Source: CAYWHE01 sp964458125
Lineage (GTDB): Bacteria > Bacteroidota > Bacteroidia > AKYH767-A > OLB10
DNA length: 6,165 bases
Assembly (NCBI GenBank): GCA_964458125.1
Contig: CAYWHE010000230.1
Location: 1 to 6,165 of the forward strand
Direction: 5' to 3'
This document shows, in pieces, positions 1 through 5,867 of this stretch. Every line of letters begins with the position of its first letter. Position 1 is the first letter of the stretch. A program made the position numbers and the translations under genes. The notes beneath the pieces were generated by a model. That model was not told the DNA's origin. It did not search any database and saw nothing but the letters and a program-made list of their open reading frames with translations.

Positions 1-289
1 CCATTTCATGAATATCGGCCAGGTTTTGAATATCCATGGGCAGGATGAGATCAAAGTGACGGAAATCGGCCACCGTAAACTGCCGTCCCCGCAGGGAAGA
101 TAAATCCACCCCGAACTGTGCCGCTGTTTTCACGGCCCTGCTGTCGGGAGGATCACCGGCATGCCAGTGGGAGGTGCCGGCTGAATCCACCAGGTGGGGC
201 AGGTTATGCTGGCTGAGTTTATGCCTTAAAATTCCTTCCGCCATGGGCGAGCGGCAGATGTTTCCAAGGCATACGGTGAGGATGCGCAT
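1..289 (-). CDS. Low-molecular-weight protein tyrosine phosphatase, N-terminal 96 residues (cut by window edge)
   Basis: A cytoplasmic phosphatase of the LMW-PTP / arsenate reductase fold, which hydrolyses phosphotyrosine on proteins or low-molecular-weight phosphate esters. The N-terminus carries the diagnostic P-loop: Cys7, five residues, then Arg13-Ser14 (VCLGNICRSPMAE). Cys7 is the expected nucleophile and Arg13 the phosphate-binding residue. Residues 36-49 (SAGTSHWHAGDPPD) and 69-93 (RQF...DLILPMD..NLADI) also match the family. The general-acid Asp-Pro loop lies near the C-terminus and is outside the window, so full activity cannot be judged. ATG at 287-289 is chosen because the P-loop begins six residues later, as is normal. 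There is no Shine-Dalgarno sequence. The gene follows dnaA in the same direction after a 59-bp gap without a clear terminator, so cotranscription is likely. From memory, an LMW-PTP gene after dnaA recurs in Bacteroidetes; that is recollection, not checked here. Confidence 0.93.
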   Translation of the reverse strand, partial: MRILTVCLGNICRSPMAEGILRHKLSQHNLPHLVDSAGTSHWHAGDPPDSRAVKTAAQFGVDLSSLRGRQFTVADFRHFDLILPMDIQNLADIHEM

Positions 290-348
290 GTTTGATAAAT
301 GCTTGAAATAGTCACTGGAGGGAGGGCCAGAAAGGAAAAGGCAAAACC

Positions 349-1782
349 TTATTTGGAGCTGACGTTGATACGTTTCTGCAGATCCTGCACCTGGGCCTTG
401 AATTTCTTATCGGTTTCAATCAGGTTGTTCACGGTGCGGCAGGCATGAAGCACAGTGGCGTGGTCTTTTCCTCCACAGTGAATGCCGATATTGGAAAGGG
501 AGGATTTGGTGAGGCTCTTGGAAAAATACATGGCCAGTTGCCTTGCTTGAACCACTTCACGCTTACGTGTTTTGGATTTCAGCAGGTCGAGGGGAAGATC
601 AAAATAATCACAAACCACTTTCTGGATGTAGTCGATGGATATTTCGTGGGAGGTGTTCTTCACGAATTTATCGATCATCTGTTTGGCCAGTTCGAGGGTG
701 ATGGCCTTTTTGTTCAGCGAAGACTGGGCGATGATGGAGATCAGGGCGCCTTCGAGTTCGCGGATGTTGCTGGTAATGCTGTATGCGATGTACTCCACGA
801 TTTCATTCGGCAGCTCTATACCGTCGATGTACATCTTCTTTTTCAGGATGGCAATTCTCGTTTCGAGATCGGGTGCCTGAAGGTCGGCCGAGAGGCCCCA
901 TTTGAAACGGGACAGCAGACGTTGTTCCATACCCTGCAAATCAACAGGTGATTTATCGGAGGTGAGGATGATCTGTTTATTGTTCTGGTGCAGGTGATTG
1001 AAGATATGGAAAAAAACATCCTGTGTTTTTTCCTTGCCTGCGAAAAATTGTATGTCGTCAATGATCAGCACATCGATCATCTGGTAAAAATGCACGAAGT
1101 CGTTTTGAGTATTGTTTTTTACCGAGTCGATAAACTGCTGAATGAATTTTTCAGACGGGACGAACAGTACGGTTTTGTTCGGTGTGTTGTTTTTGATTTC
1201 AATGCCGATGGCCTGGGCCAGGTGTGTTTTGCCCATTCCCACGGCACCATAAATCAGCAAAGGATTGAAGGAGGTGCCTCCGGGTTTCTTGGCAACGGCA
1301 AAACCAGCTGAACGGGCAAGCCTGTTGCAGTCCCCTTCCACGAAATTCTCAATGGAATAATTCGGGTTGAGCTGGGAGTCTACGTCAACTTTCTTTAATC
1401 CTGGAATGATAAAGGGATTGCGGATACCCTGGTTAATGGTGATGGGAACCGTAACAGAAGGGTTACGGCTGACGCTGGTATTCCTGGTCGGAAATTTTAC
1501 CGTATAAGGTTTTGAATTATTGAACGCATTCTCCATCACGATGCTGTATTCCAGACTGCCGTCCTTGCCCAGTTCATGTTTGATCGTCTTGCGGAGCAGA
1601 TCAATATAGTGTTCTTCCAGCCATTCGTAAACAAACTGGCTGGGAACTTCAATGGTTAATACTTTGTTGTCAATTTTTACGGCTTTAATCGGTTCGAACC
1701 AGGTTTTATAATTCTGAGGAGATACATTGTCCCGGATTAGCTTCAGGCAATTTTCCCATACATTTTCAAAAGTCTTCTCCAT
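349..1782 (-). CDS. dnaA: Chromosomal replication initiator protein DnaA
   Basis: The 477-residue length is normal for DnaA, the AAA+ ATPase that binds oriC and melts it to load the replicative helicase. Domain I (about 1-85) has the conserved NYKTWFEPI segment (24-32). A linker (about 86-130) contains NPFIIPGLKKV, a wording I associate with Bacteroidetes. Domain III shows Walker A GAVGMGKT (179-186), Walker B DVLIIDDIQF (237-246), sensor 1 LTSD (273-276), the arginine-finger region RLLSRFKWG (288-296, Arg292) and sensor 2 NIRELEGAL (339-347). Domain IV has the basic loop near 403-412 and the DNA-binding signature GGKDHATVLHAC (437-448). All key residues are present, so it should be functional. 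The ATG is preceded by an A-rich leader without Shine-Dalgarno. It has its own A/T-rich upstream region and is followed by the LMW-PTP gene. Confidence 0.99.
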   Translation of the reverse strand: MEKTFENVWENCLKLIRDNVSPQNYKTWFEPIKAVKIDNKVLTIEVPSQFVYEWLEEHYIDLLRKTIKHELGKDGSLEYSIVMENAFNNSKPYTVKFPTRNTSVSRNPSVTVPITINQGIRNPFIIPGLKKVDVDSQLNPNYSIENFVEGDCNRLARSAGFAVAKKPGGTSFNPLLIYGAVGMGKTHLAQAIGIEIKNNTPNKTVLFVPSEKFIQQFIDSVKNNTQNDFVHFYQMIDVLIIDDIQFFAGKEKTQDVFFHIFNHLHQNNKQIILTSDKSPVDLQGMEQRLLSRFKWGLSADLQAPDLETRIAILKKKMYIDGIELPNEIVEYIAYSITSNIRELEGALISIIAQSSLNKKAITLELAKQMIDKFVKNTSHEISIDYIQKVVCDYFDLPLDLLKSKTRKREVVQARQLAMYFSKSLTKSSLSNIGIHCGGKDHATVLHACRTVNNLIETDKKFKAQVQDLQKRINVSSK

Positions 1783-1887
1783 TTTATTTTTAAGCGGCAG
1801 ATAAAAAATTTTTTAATTCTTCAAAGATTGAACTTTGTTAATCAATACGCAAATATTCACAGAAAAAAAATAAAAAAATATTTTTTT
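1783..1887. promoter_or_regulatory. A/T-rich spacer upstream of dnaA with poly-A/poly-T palindromes
   Basis: This 105-bp gap between the stop of the metallophosphatase and the dnaA start is far richer in A/T than the flanking genes. It contains a perfect 14-bp palindrome TAAAAAATTTTTTA at 1802-1815 and a perfect 16-bp palindrome AAAAAAATATTTTTTT at 1872-1887, next to another run of eight As (1863-1870). Read on the minus strand, the block just after the metallophosphatase stop is a weak A/U-only stem followed by a long U tract, so it could attenuate read-through into dnaA. It could equally be a DNA-unwinding or bent-DNA element. Only one degenerate DnaA-box-like nonamer is seen (1853-1861, ATATTCACA, 7 of 9 to TTATCCACA), so calling it oriC is not justified. 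Confidence 0.6.
1822..1853 (-). promoter_or_regulatory. Candidate Bacteroidetes-type dnaA promoter
   Basis: On the minus strand, TTTG (1850-1853) is followed after 20 bp by AATCTTTG (1822-1829). This matches the Bacteroidetes pattern of a -33 TTTG and a -7 TAnnTTTG with one mismatch (A for the first T). It would start dnaA transcription roughly 30-40 nt before the ATG. A CAAAG / CTTTG inverted repeat (1822-1826 and 1833-1837, 6-bp spacer) overlaps the -7 element and could be an operator. The match is by eye only. Confidence 0.4.
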
Positions 1888-2817
1888 TTAGCTTGGTTTA
1901 TTCAAAACTTTTACTGTATTACCATCAGCAAAAATTTTCCCCGATTTTTTTTCTATGAAGAAATCAACCCGTCCCAGTTTAATGCCTGCCCATCCCACCT
2001 GCGCCACCAGCACAGGTTTGTTTTCGCGGTTGTAATACCGGTACGGCTGATCAATGAAGGTATGGGTATGCCCTCCGATGATCAGATCAATATGCATGGA
2101 TTTTTTAGCCAGCACCTCATCGGAAACTTTTTCATCCTGGTATTTGAATCCGAGGTGTGACAGGCAAATCACCAGGTCGCATTTTTTTTCTTTTTTTAAG
2201 AGATGACTGATTTCGGCAGCCTTCTGAAGCGGGTCCAGGTACCGGGTTTCCAGGTACATCCGTGGATCCACCAGGCCCTTCAGTTCAATGCCCAGCCCGA
2301 ATACACCAATGCGTAAATCTTCCTTTTCAAAGATTTTCCAGGGCAGGGTTTTATCCTGCATGGACGTTCCGGTGAAATCATAGTTGGCGCACAGGAGTGG
2401 AAAGCTGGCATGAACGAGTTGTCTGCTCAGTCCATCCACGCCATTGTCGAAATCATGGTTGCCAATGGCTGATGCATCATATCCCATGCGGCTCATGAGT
2501 TTCATTTCCAGTTCACCGCCATAGAGGTTGAAGTAGGGCGTTCCCTGGAAGATGTCACCGGCATCCAGCAGCAGTATATTTTTTTCTTCGTTACGTATCC
2601 GGCTGATGATGGCAGCCCGTTGCGCCACACCACCCAAACCGGGATACCTGGGGTCGTTGGCTGCAAAAGGTTCAATATGGCTGTGCACATCATTGGTATG
2701 CAGCACGACCAGTTTCACCATTTCTTTTTTCGAGAAGGCATCAATGGGCCAACCCGACAAACTGATGAATGCAGTCCCGGTTACAGCCTTCCTGATGAAT
2801 TCCCTTCTACTGGTCAT
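1888..2817 (-). CDS. Tat-exported metallophosphatase, 5'-nucleotidase catalytic (N-terminal) domain only
   Basis: The 309-residue protein is a calcineurin-like dimetal phosphoesterase matching the catalytic half of UshA / CpdB-type 5'-nucleotidases. The metal-binding motifs appear in order: TNDVHSH (41-47, Asp43 and His45), DAGD (85-88), GNHDFD (119-124), SHLG (220-223) and GGHTHT (248-253). The N-terminus is a twin-arginine signal, SRREFIRK (3-10), then a hydrophobic stretch to about residue 28, so it should be exported folded. The frame stays open upstream to an ATG at 2961, but that would place 48 residues before the Tat motif and read through the neighbour's coding region, so ATG 2815-2817 is preferred. 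The protein stops where a complete 5'-nucleotidase would continue into its C-terminal domain; that domain is encoded by the preceding gene, overlapping by 11 bp. Exact substrate (nucleotide, cyclic nucleotide, UDP-sugar) cannot be read from the sequence. Confidence 0.92.
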   Translation of the reverse strand: MTSRREFIRKAVTGTAFISLSGWPIDAFSKKEMVKLVVLHTNDVHSHIEPFAANDPRYPGLGGVAQRAAIISRIRNEEKNILLLDAGDIFQGTPYFNLYGGELEMKLMSRMGYDASAIGNHDFDNGVDGLSRQLVHASFPLLCANYDFTGTSMQDKTLPWKIFEKEDLRIGVFGLGIELKGLVDPRMYLETRYLDPLQKAAEISHLLKKEKKCDLVICLSHLGFKYQDEKVSDEVLAKKSMHIDLIIGGHTHTFIDQPYRYYNRENKPVLVAQVGWAGIKLGRVDFFIEKKSGKIFADGNTVKVLNKPS

Positions 2818-3568
2818 AACTGATTCGCTGATCGGTGAACACCCGGATACTTTCCTTTTGCTGATTTTTTTCTTCCAGGTACTGTATGATGGCATCGCGG
2901 AGTTTGAGGCCTGTCGTCTCCCTTTTTCCTGCTGCGACCAGGAAAGACAGGTTATCACCACCGTTTGCCAGGTAGTCTGATGTAACTACCTTGTAAGTTT
3001 TGCCGGTATCCAGGGTGGCCGTCCCGATCCTGATTTGCATGGCCTGCTGTGCGCCTATCTTAAACCGTATCCCGGCAACGGGCATGCCTCCTTTGGCTGC
3101 CATAAAATCGGCCAGCTGTTTCACAACAGCGCCTTCCAAAGTTAAAATAATTAATTCATTTTCGAAAGGCATTAATTCAAAAATTTTTCTTTTGGTTAAA
3201 TTCCCTTTCGGCAGGGGGGCGCGAAGGCCTCCATTGTTGACGAAACAAAAATCAACGGGGTGCCCATCGGCCGGATGGTATTGCCTGTTGACCCTTTCCA
3301 GGCATAGGTCGGCAACAAAATTTCCCAGCAATCCTTCGGGCTGTCCCTTCTCGAGAACCTGTTCCGAAACGGCCAGCACCAGATCCATCTGGCTGTCCAG
3401 CACGGTTTTATAGGGAAGCAGGGACATGAAAATACCCGTATCGGCCGCTGTAAAACCTTCCGTACCCAATGGGTAATTCCGGGATTCGGTATGATCAATT
3501 CTCGAAGTCGGGTGACAGGCCGCCAGGAAAAAGCATAAAGGGATTAGGATGCTCAAACGGCAGTACAT
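2807..3568 (-). CDS. Lipoprotein with 5'-nucleotidase C-terminal (substrate-binding) domain only
   Basis: This 253-residue protein begins with a lipoprotein signal peptide: a short hydrophobic segment ending in the lipobox LAAC, with Cys18 as the expected lipidated residue. It is therefore a membrane-anchored protein facing the periplasm or cell surface. The rest matches the 5'-nucleotidase C-terminal domain: NGGLR at 111-115, the FELMPFENEL segment (130-139) that in UshA-type enzymes carries a substrate-stacking aromatic, and TSDYLANGGDNLSFL (196-210). No metallophosphatase motifs are present, so it should not be catalytic alone; it would supply the nucleotide-binding half to the adjacent metallophosphatase. 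It is the first gene of the pair, and its TAG stop lies inside the start of the next gene (overlap 2807-2817, ATGACCAGTAG), which suggests translational coupling. The ATG at 3566-3568 is supported by the signal peptide directly following it. Confidence 0.9.
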   Translation of the reverse strand: MYCRLSILIPLCFFLAACHPTSRIDHTESRNYPLGTEGFTAADTGIFMSLLPYKTVLDSQMDLVLAVSEQVLEKGQPEGLLGNFVADLCLERVNRQYHPADGHPVDFCFVNNGGLRAPLPKGNLTKRKIFELMPFENELIILTLEGAVVKQLADFMAAKGGMPVAGIRFKIGAQQAMQIRIGTATLDTGKTYKVVTSDYLANGGDNLSFLVAAGKRETTGLKLRDAIIQYLEEKNQQKESIRVFTDQRISYDQ

Positions 3569-3686
3569 CTTGAAACAGTTGCAGGATTAGGGGTCTACAA
3601 TGATAATCATAAACTGTCTATATTTACAGGCTTGGATAAAAATAATTTGGATCAGGAAATCAATGCATTAAAAGATCAGTATAAAC
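3569..3686. promoter_or_regulatory. Divergent intergenic region between the nucleotidase pair and the thioesterase
   Basis: This 118-bp spacer must hold promoters in both directions. The leftward candidate -7 is TATCATTG (minus strand, 3598-3605, one mismatch to TAnnTTTG). The rightward candidate is TATATTTA (3619-3626, one mismatch), with a shortened variant TAATTTG at 3643-3649. None has a good TTTG at -33. A short palindrome ATGAT-A-ATCAT lies at 3600-3610 over the leftward -7. CTTGGATAA at 3631-3639 is a 7-of-9 match to the reverse complement of a DnaA box, probably by chance. The region is A/T-rich near the thioesterase start. Confidence 0.35.
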
Positions 3687-4103
3687 ATGTATAAAACCGA
3701 AATACAAATCCGGGTGCGGTATGCCGAAACAGACCGGATGGGCTATGTTTATTACGGAAACTACGCCACGTATTTTGAAGTGGCGCGCGTGGAATCCCTG
3801 CGCCAGCTTGGCTTTACCTATAAGGACATGGAGGATAAGGGCATCGTGCTGCCGGTTCTCGATTTCAGCATACGCTACCTTAAACCGGCTTATTACGATG
3901 ATCAGCTGACGATTTATACAAGTATCATCAAACCACCGGCGGCCCGTCTTTTTTTTGAGTATGAAACGTTTAACGAAAAGAACGAATTGCTCAACAAGGC
4001 TTCCACCACACTCGTCTTTATCAGCAAGGAAACCATGAAACCATGCATGGCACCGGATTACATGGTCAACAGCCTGGCGAAATATTTTCCGGCAGCATCC
4101 TGA
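3687..4103 (+). CDS. Acyl-CoA thioesterase, 4HBT / YbgC-like hotdog fold
   Basis: The 138-residue protein has the size of a single hotdog-fold subunit, a family that hydrolyses acyl-CoA thioesters in the cytoplasm as dimers or tetramers. The N-terminal motif RYAETDRMGYVYYGNYATYFEVAR (11-34) is the family hallmark: Asp16 is in the position of the catalytic aspartate, and the motif continues onto the central helix. The segment LDFSIRYLKPAYYDDQL (58-74) is the typical strand and turn after that helix. Where YbgC proteins usually have a His in the VxYHxNY motif, this one has Tyr (YVYYGNY), which I believe is common in Bacteroidetes homologues. The ATG at 3687 is the only reasonable start, since an in-frame TAA lies shortly upstream. 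The natural substrate is unknown. It converges on the yggS homologue with a 38-bp gap. Confidence 0.9.
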   Translation: MYKTEIQIRVRYAETDRMGYVYYGNYATYFEVARVESLRQLGFTYKDMEDKGIVLPVLDFSIRYLKPAYYDDQLTIYTSIIKPPAARLFFEYETFNEKNELLNKASTTLVFISKETMKPCMAPDYMVNSLAKYFPAAS

Positions 4104-4141
4104 TAACCGGGAAATATTACTGGACAAAAACCGTCCGAAAA
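4104..4141. other. Short convergent gap, no strong terminator
   Basis: Two genes end towards each other here with 38 bp between the stops. The only inverted repeat I see is a 4-bp stem GGAC / GTCC (4122-4125 and 4133-4136) without a U tract, which is too weak to call an intrinsic terminator. Transcripts may overlap or end by another mechanism. Confidence 0.4.
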
Positions 4142-4807
4142 TCAGGTCTGAGTTCGTTCCCCGAAAATGGCCGAACCAATCCTTACCATTGTACTGCCTT
4201 CCTCCAGGGCGATCCGGTAATCGGTGGTCATGCCCATGCTCAGGATTTTAAAATCCGGGTACGGTTGCTGTAACGCCTTAAATAAGGTACCAAGCGAATG
4301 AAATTCCCTGCGCACCTGTTCCTCGTTTTCTGTGTTGGTGGCCATGCCCATGAGTCCGCAAAGCTTTATATTTTTCATTGCGCGAACGTCCTCCGATGCA
4401 AGCAAAAGTTCAACCCCGGATGCGTCAAAACCAAATTTACTTTCCTCTTCTGCAATATGTACCTGCAATAAGCAGGGTATGATGCGGTTGTGGAGCAAAG
4501 CCTGTTTGTTGATCTCCTTCAGCAGGTTCAGGCTGTCCACACCGTGAATTAAAAAAACAAAAGGTGCGATGAATTTTACCTTGTTACGCTGCAGATGACC
4601 GATGAAGTGCCAGTGTATGTCAGCAGGTAATTGCTTCTGTTTTTCAATAAGTTCCTGTACGTAATTTTCACCGAAATCCCGCTGTCCGGATTGATAGGCC
4701 TGCTCAATTTCCGTAACCGGTCTGGTCTTGGAAACCGCAACCAGGACGGCCTTCCGGGATGCGGTTTGAACCTTCAGTAGTTGCAGTTGAATGGTGTTGA
4801 GCGGCAC
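4142..4807 (-). CDS. yggS: YggS / PLPBP-family pyridoxal phosphate homeostasis protein
   Basis: The 221-residue protein belongs to the single-domain alanine-racemase-fold family that binds pyridoxal 5'-phosphate and buffers or delivers it, affecting amino-acid and vitamin B6 balance; it has no established catalytic activity. The PLP-binding lysine is Lys27 in VAVSKTRP (23-30). Other family motifs are FGENYVQEL (45-53), WHFIGHLQRNKVK (66-78), HGVDS (88-92), GLMGMA (151-156) and the phosphate-binding C-terminal stretch SMGMTTDYRIALEEGSTMV (190-208) with RIGSAIFG (209-216). The start is a GTG at 4805-4807. I see no ATG, GTG or TTG in frame between it and the PLP lysine, and no better start upstream. 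A perfect -7 promoter match lies only four bases before this GTG, suggesting a leaderless or nearly leaderless mRNA. It is transcribed alone, convergent with the thioesterase and divergent from the ABC exporter. Confidence 0.95.
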   Translation of the reverse strand: MPLNTIQLQLLKVQTASRKAVLVAVSKTRPVTEIEQAYQSGQRDFGENYVQELIEKQKQLPADIHWHFIGHLQRNKVKFIAPFVFLIHGVDSLNLLKEINKQALLHNRIIPCLLQVHIAEEESKFGFDASGVELLLASEDVRAMKNIKLCGLMGMATNTENEEQVRREFHSLGTLFKALQQPYPDFKILSMGMTTDYRIALEEGSTMVRIGSAIFGERTQT

Positions 4808-4811
4808 GATG

Positions 4812-4819
4812 CAAAAATA
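4812..4819 (-). promoter_or_regulatory. Perfect -7 element (TATTTTTG) next to the yggS GTG start
   Basis: The minus strand reads TATTTTTG, an exact match to the Bacteroidetes -7 consensus TAnnTTTG, followed by CATC and then the GTG start codon. Transcription would begin at or within a few bases of the start codon. A canonical TTTG is not seen at the expected -33 position (the region reads GCCG with TTCG slightly further upstream), so promoter strength is uncertain. Confidence 0.5.
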
Positions 4820-4857
4820 GGATTCGTTTGCTTTCGTACCGGCGAATCCCGACGAAA
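4820..4857. repeat. Interleaved inverted repeats in the yggS / ABC divergent region
   Basis: A perfect 7-bp inverted repeat, GGATTCG (4820-4826) and CGAATCC (4843-4849), is separated by 16 bp. A second one, TTTCGT (4832-4837) and ACGAAA (4852-4857), is interleaved with it. The first begins directly upstream of the yggS -7 element and spans its spacer and -33 region, where a repressor or activator site would be expected. No matching regulator gene is in the window. Confidence 0.35.
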
Positions 4858-4919
4858 TTATTTTTATAGTTTAGTGCTGGAAAAACTTAAGCGGGTATGT
4901 TTCGTTTTACTTTCGGTTG

Positions 4920-4928
4920 TACCTTGCA
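4920..4928 (+). promoter_or_regulatory. Candidate -7 element for the ABC exporter operon
   Basis: TACCTTGCA differs from the frequent Bacteroidetes form TAnnTTTGCA by one missing T. It lies 25 bp before the ATPase start, which would give a leader of about 15-20 nt. A second imperfect candidate, TCACTTTG (4928-4935), overlaps it by one base. No clear TTTG is found at -33, so this is tentative. Confidence 0.3.
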
Positions 4929-4952
4929 TCACTTTGAATCAACCACTTTTAT

Positions 4953-5867
4953 ATGGTCGAAAAAGTCATTGAAACACGCAACCTTTGCAAGGCATACGGA
5001 CCATTTACGGCGGTGGATCAGTTGAATATGAGTGTTTTTCCGGGTGATGTTTACGGATTCCTGGGTCCGAACGGAGCCGGCAAAAGCACCACCATCCGTA
5101 TGCTGGTAGGCCTGGTTAAACCCGGATCGGGAGACATCAACCTGTTTGGTAAGCCGCTAGCCTTCAACCGCAAAAGCATACTGGCCAATACCGGGGCCAT
5201 CGTGGAAAAACCCGATTTCTATAAATTCCTGCCGGCGCGGAAGAATATCGGAATTTTTGCTTCCTTATCCGGGAAAGCGGTTCCTGCCCGGCGGATTGAT
5301 GAAGTGCTGGAACTGGTCGGGTTAAAAGGCCGTGAACAGGATCCGGTTAAAACCTATTCCCATGGCATGAAACAGAGGCTCGGACTGGCCCAGGCCCTCG
5401 TGCATGACCCGGAGCTGATCATCCTGGACGAACCCACCACGGGACTTGACCCCCAGGGAATCATCGACATCCGCAACCTGATCAGTCACTTGAGCAGGGA
5501 TCTGAAAAAAACGGTGTTTCTTTCCTCTCATATATTATCAGAAATCGAAATCATCGCCACCCGGATGATTATCATTAATAAAGGTAAGACGGTTGCCGAG
5601 GGTAAGGTGAATGAACTGCTGCACGCCTCTGAACTGGTGGTCACCATCACCGTGGAGGATTTGGCTCCTGCATTGGCCGTCATCCGGAATTCCGCCTGGA
5701 ATGAAAAACTCCGTGAATCATTCCTCAACCAGCTTGTCCTGAATCTTGCTCCCGGTGAAATATCCGGATTGAACCACTGGCTCTGTGAGCAGGGGGTAGC
5801 CGTCACCGGTATTGATTCAAGGAAAAAACTGGAAGATTATTTTCTCAACCTCACCAGCGCCAACTAA
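4953..5867 (+). CDS. ABC transporter ATP-binding protein (ABC-2 / BcrA-like exporter)
   Basis: The 304-residue cytoplasmic ATPase powers an ABC-2 type exporter. Domain order: nucleotide-binding domain (about 4-218), then a C-terminal extension of about 85 residues, as in BcrA/CcmA-like ATPases. Motifs seen are Walker A GPNGAGKST (38-46), the Q-loop region GAIVEKPDFY (81-90), signature YSHGMKQRLGLA (135-146) in place of LSGGQ, Walker B LIILDEP (155-161), D-loop TGLDP (163-167) and the switch histidine in SSH (His193). The usual Q-loop glutamine is replaced by Glu85, a pattern seen in the bacitracin/lantibiotic-type export ATPases (GAxxExPxFY). ATG 4953-4955 is chosen because the first beta strand (VIETRNLCKAYG) follows directly; no Shine-Dalgarno is present. 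The stop codon abuts the ATG of the permease. Substrate unknown: antimicrobial export, gliding-type or other ABC-2 functions are all possible. Confidence 0.95.
   Translation: MVEKVIETRNLCKAYGPFTAVDQLNMSVFPGDVYGFLGPNGAGKSTTIRMLVGLVKPGSGDINLFGKPLAFNRKSILANTGAIVEKPDFYKFLPARKNIGIFASLSGKAVPARRIDEVLELVGLKGREQDPVKTYSHGMKQRLGLAQALVHDPELIILDEPTTGLDPQGIIDIRNLISHLSRDLKKTVFLSSHILSEIEIIATRMIIINKGKTVAEGKVNELLHASELVVTITVEDLAPALAVIRNSAWNEKLRESFLNQLVLNLAPGEISGLNHWLCEQGVAVTGIDSRKKLEDYFLNLTSAN

Noticed and set aside
445..951. 168-codon open frame on the plus strand, opposite dnaA
   Set aside because: It lies wholly within the unmistakable dnaA gene in antisense, has no recognisable domain and no promoter or leader of its own; it is a shadow of dnaA codon usage. 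Other antisense frames at 988-1311 and 2552-2980 are dismissed for the same reason.
1783..1887. Chromosomal origin oriC
   Set aside because: The A/T richness fits, but only one degenerate DnaA-box-like site is seen, and in Bacteroidetes the origin need not be next to dnaA. No cluster of boxes is present anywhere in the window.
2818..2961. N-terminal extension of the metallophosphatase up to an ATG at 2961
   Set aside because: It would put 48 polar residues before the Tat motif and overlap the lipoprotein gene by about 155 bp. The ATG at 2817 gives a normal Tat signal two residues in.
3600..3610. ATGAT-A-ATCAT palindrome as a defined operator
   Set aside because: Only 5-bp arms in an A/T-rich spacer; expected by chance often enough that it is mentioned only within the intergenic entry.
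3660..4127. 155-codon minus-strand frame opposite the thioesterase
   Set aside because: The plus-strand frame encodes a clear hotdog-fold protein; the opposite frame shows no family resemblance.
4085..4136. Bidirectional intrinsic terminator between the thioesterase and yggS
   Set aside because: The possible stems (TTTTCCGG with CCGGGAAA, and GGAC with GTCC) are imperfect or only 4 bp, and no U tract follows in either direction.
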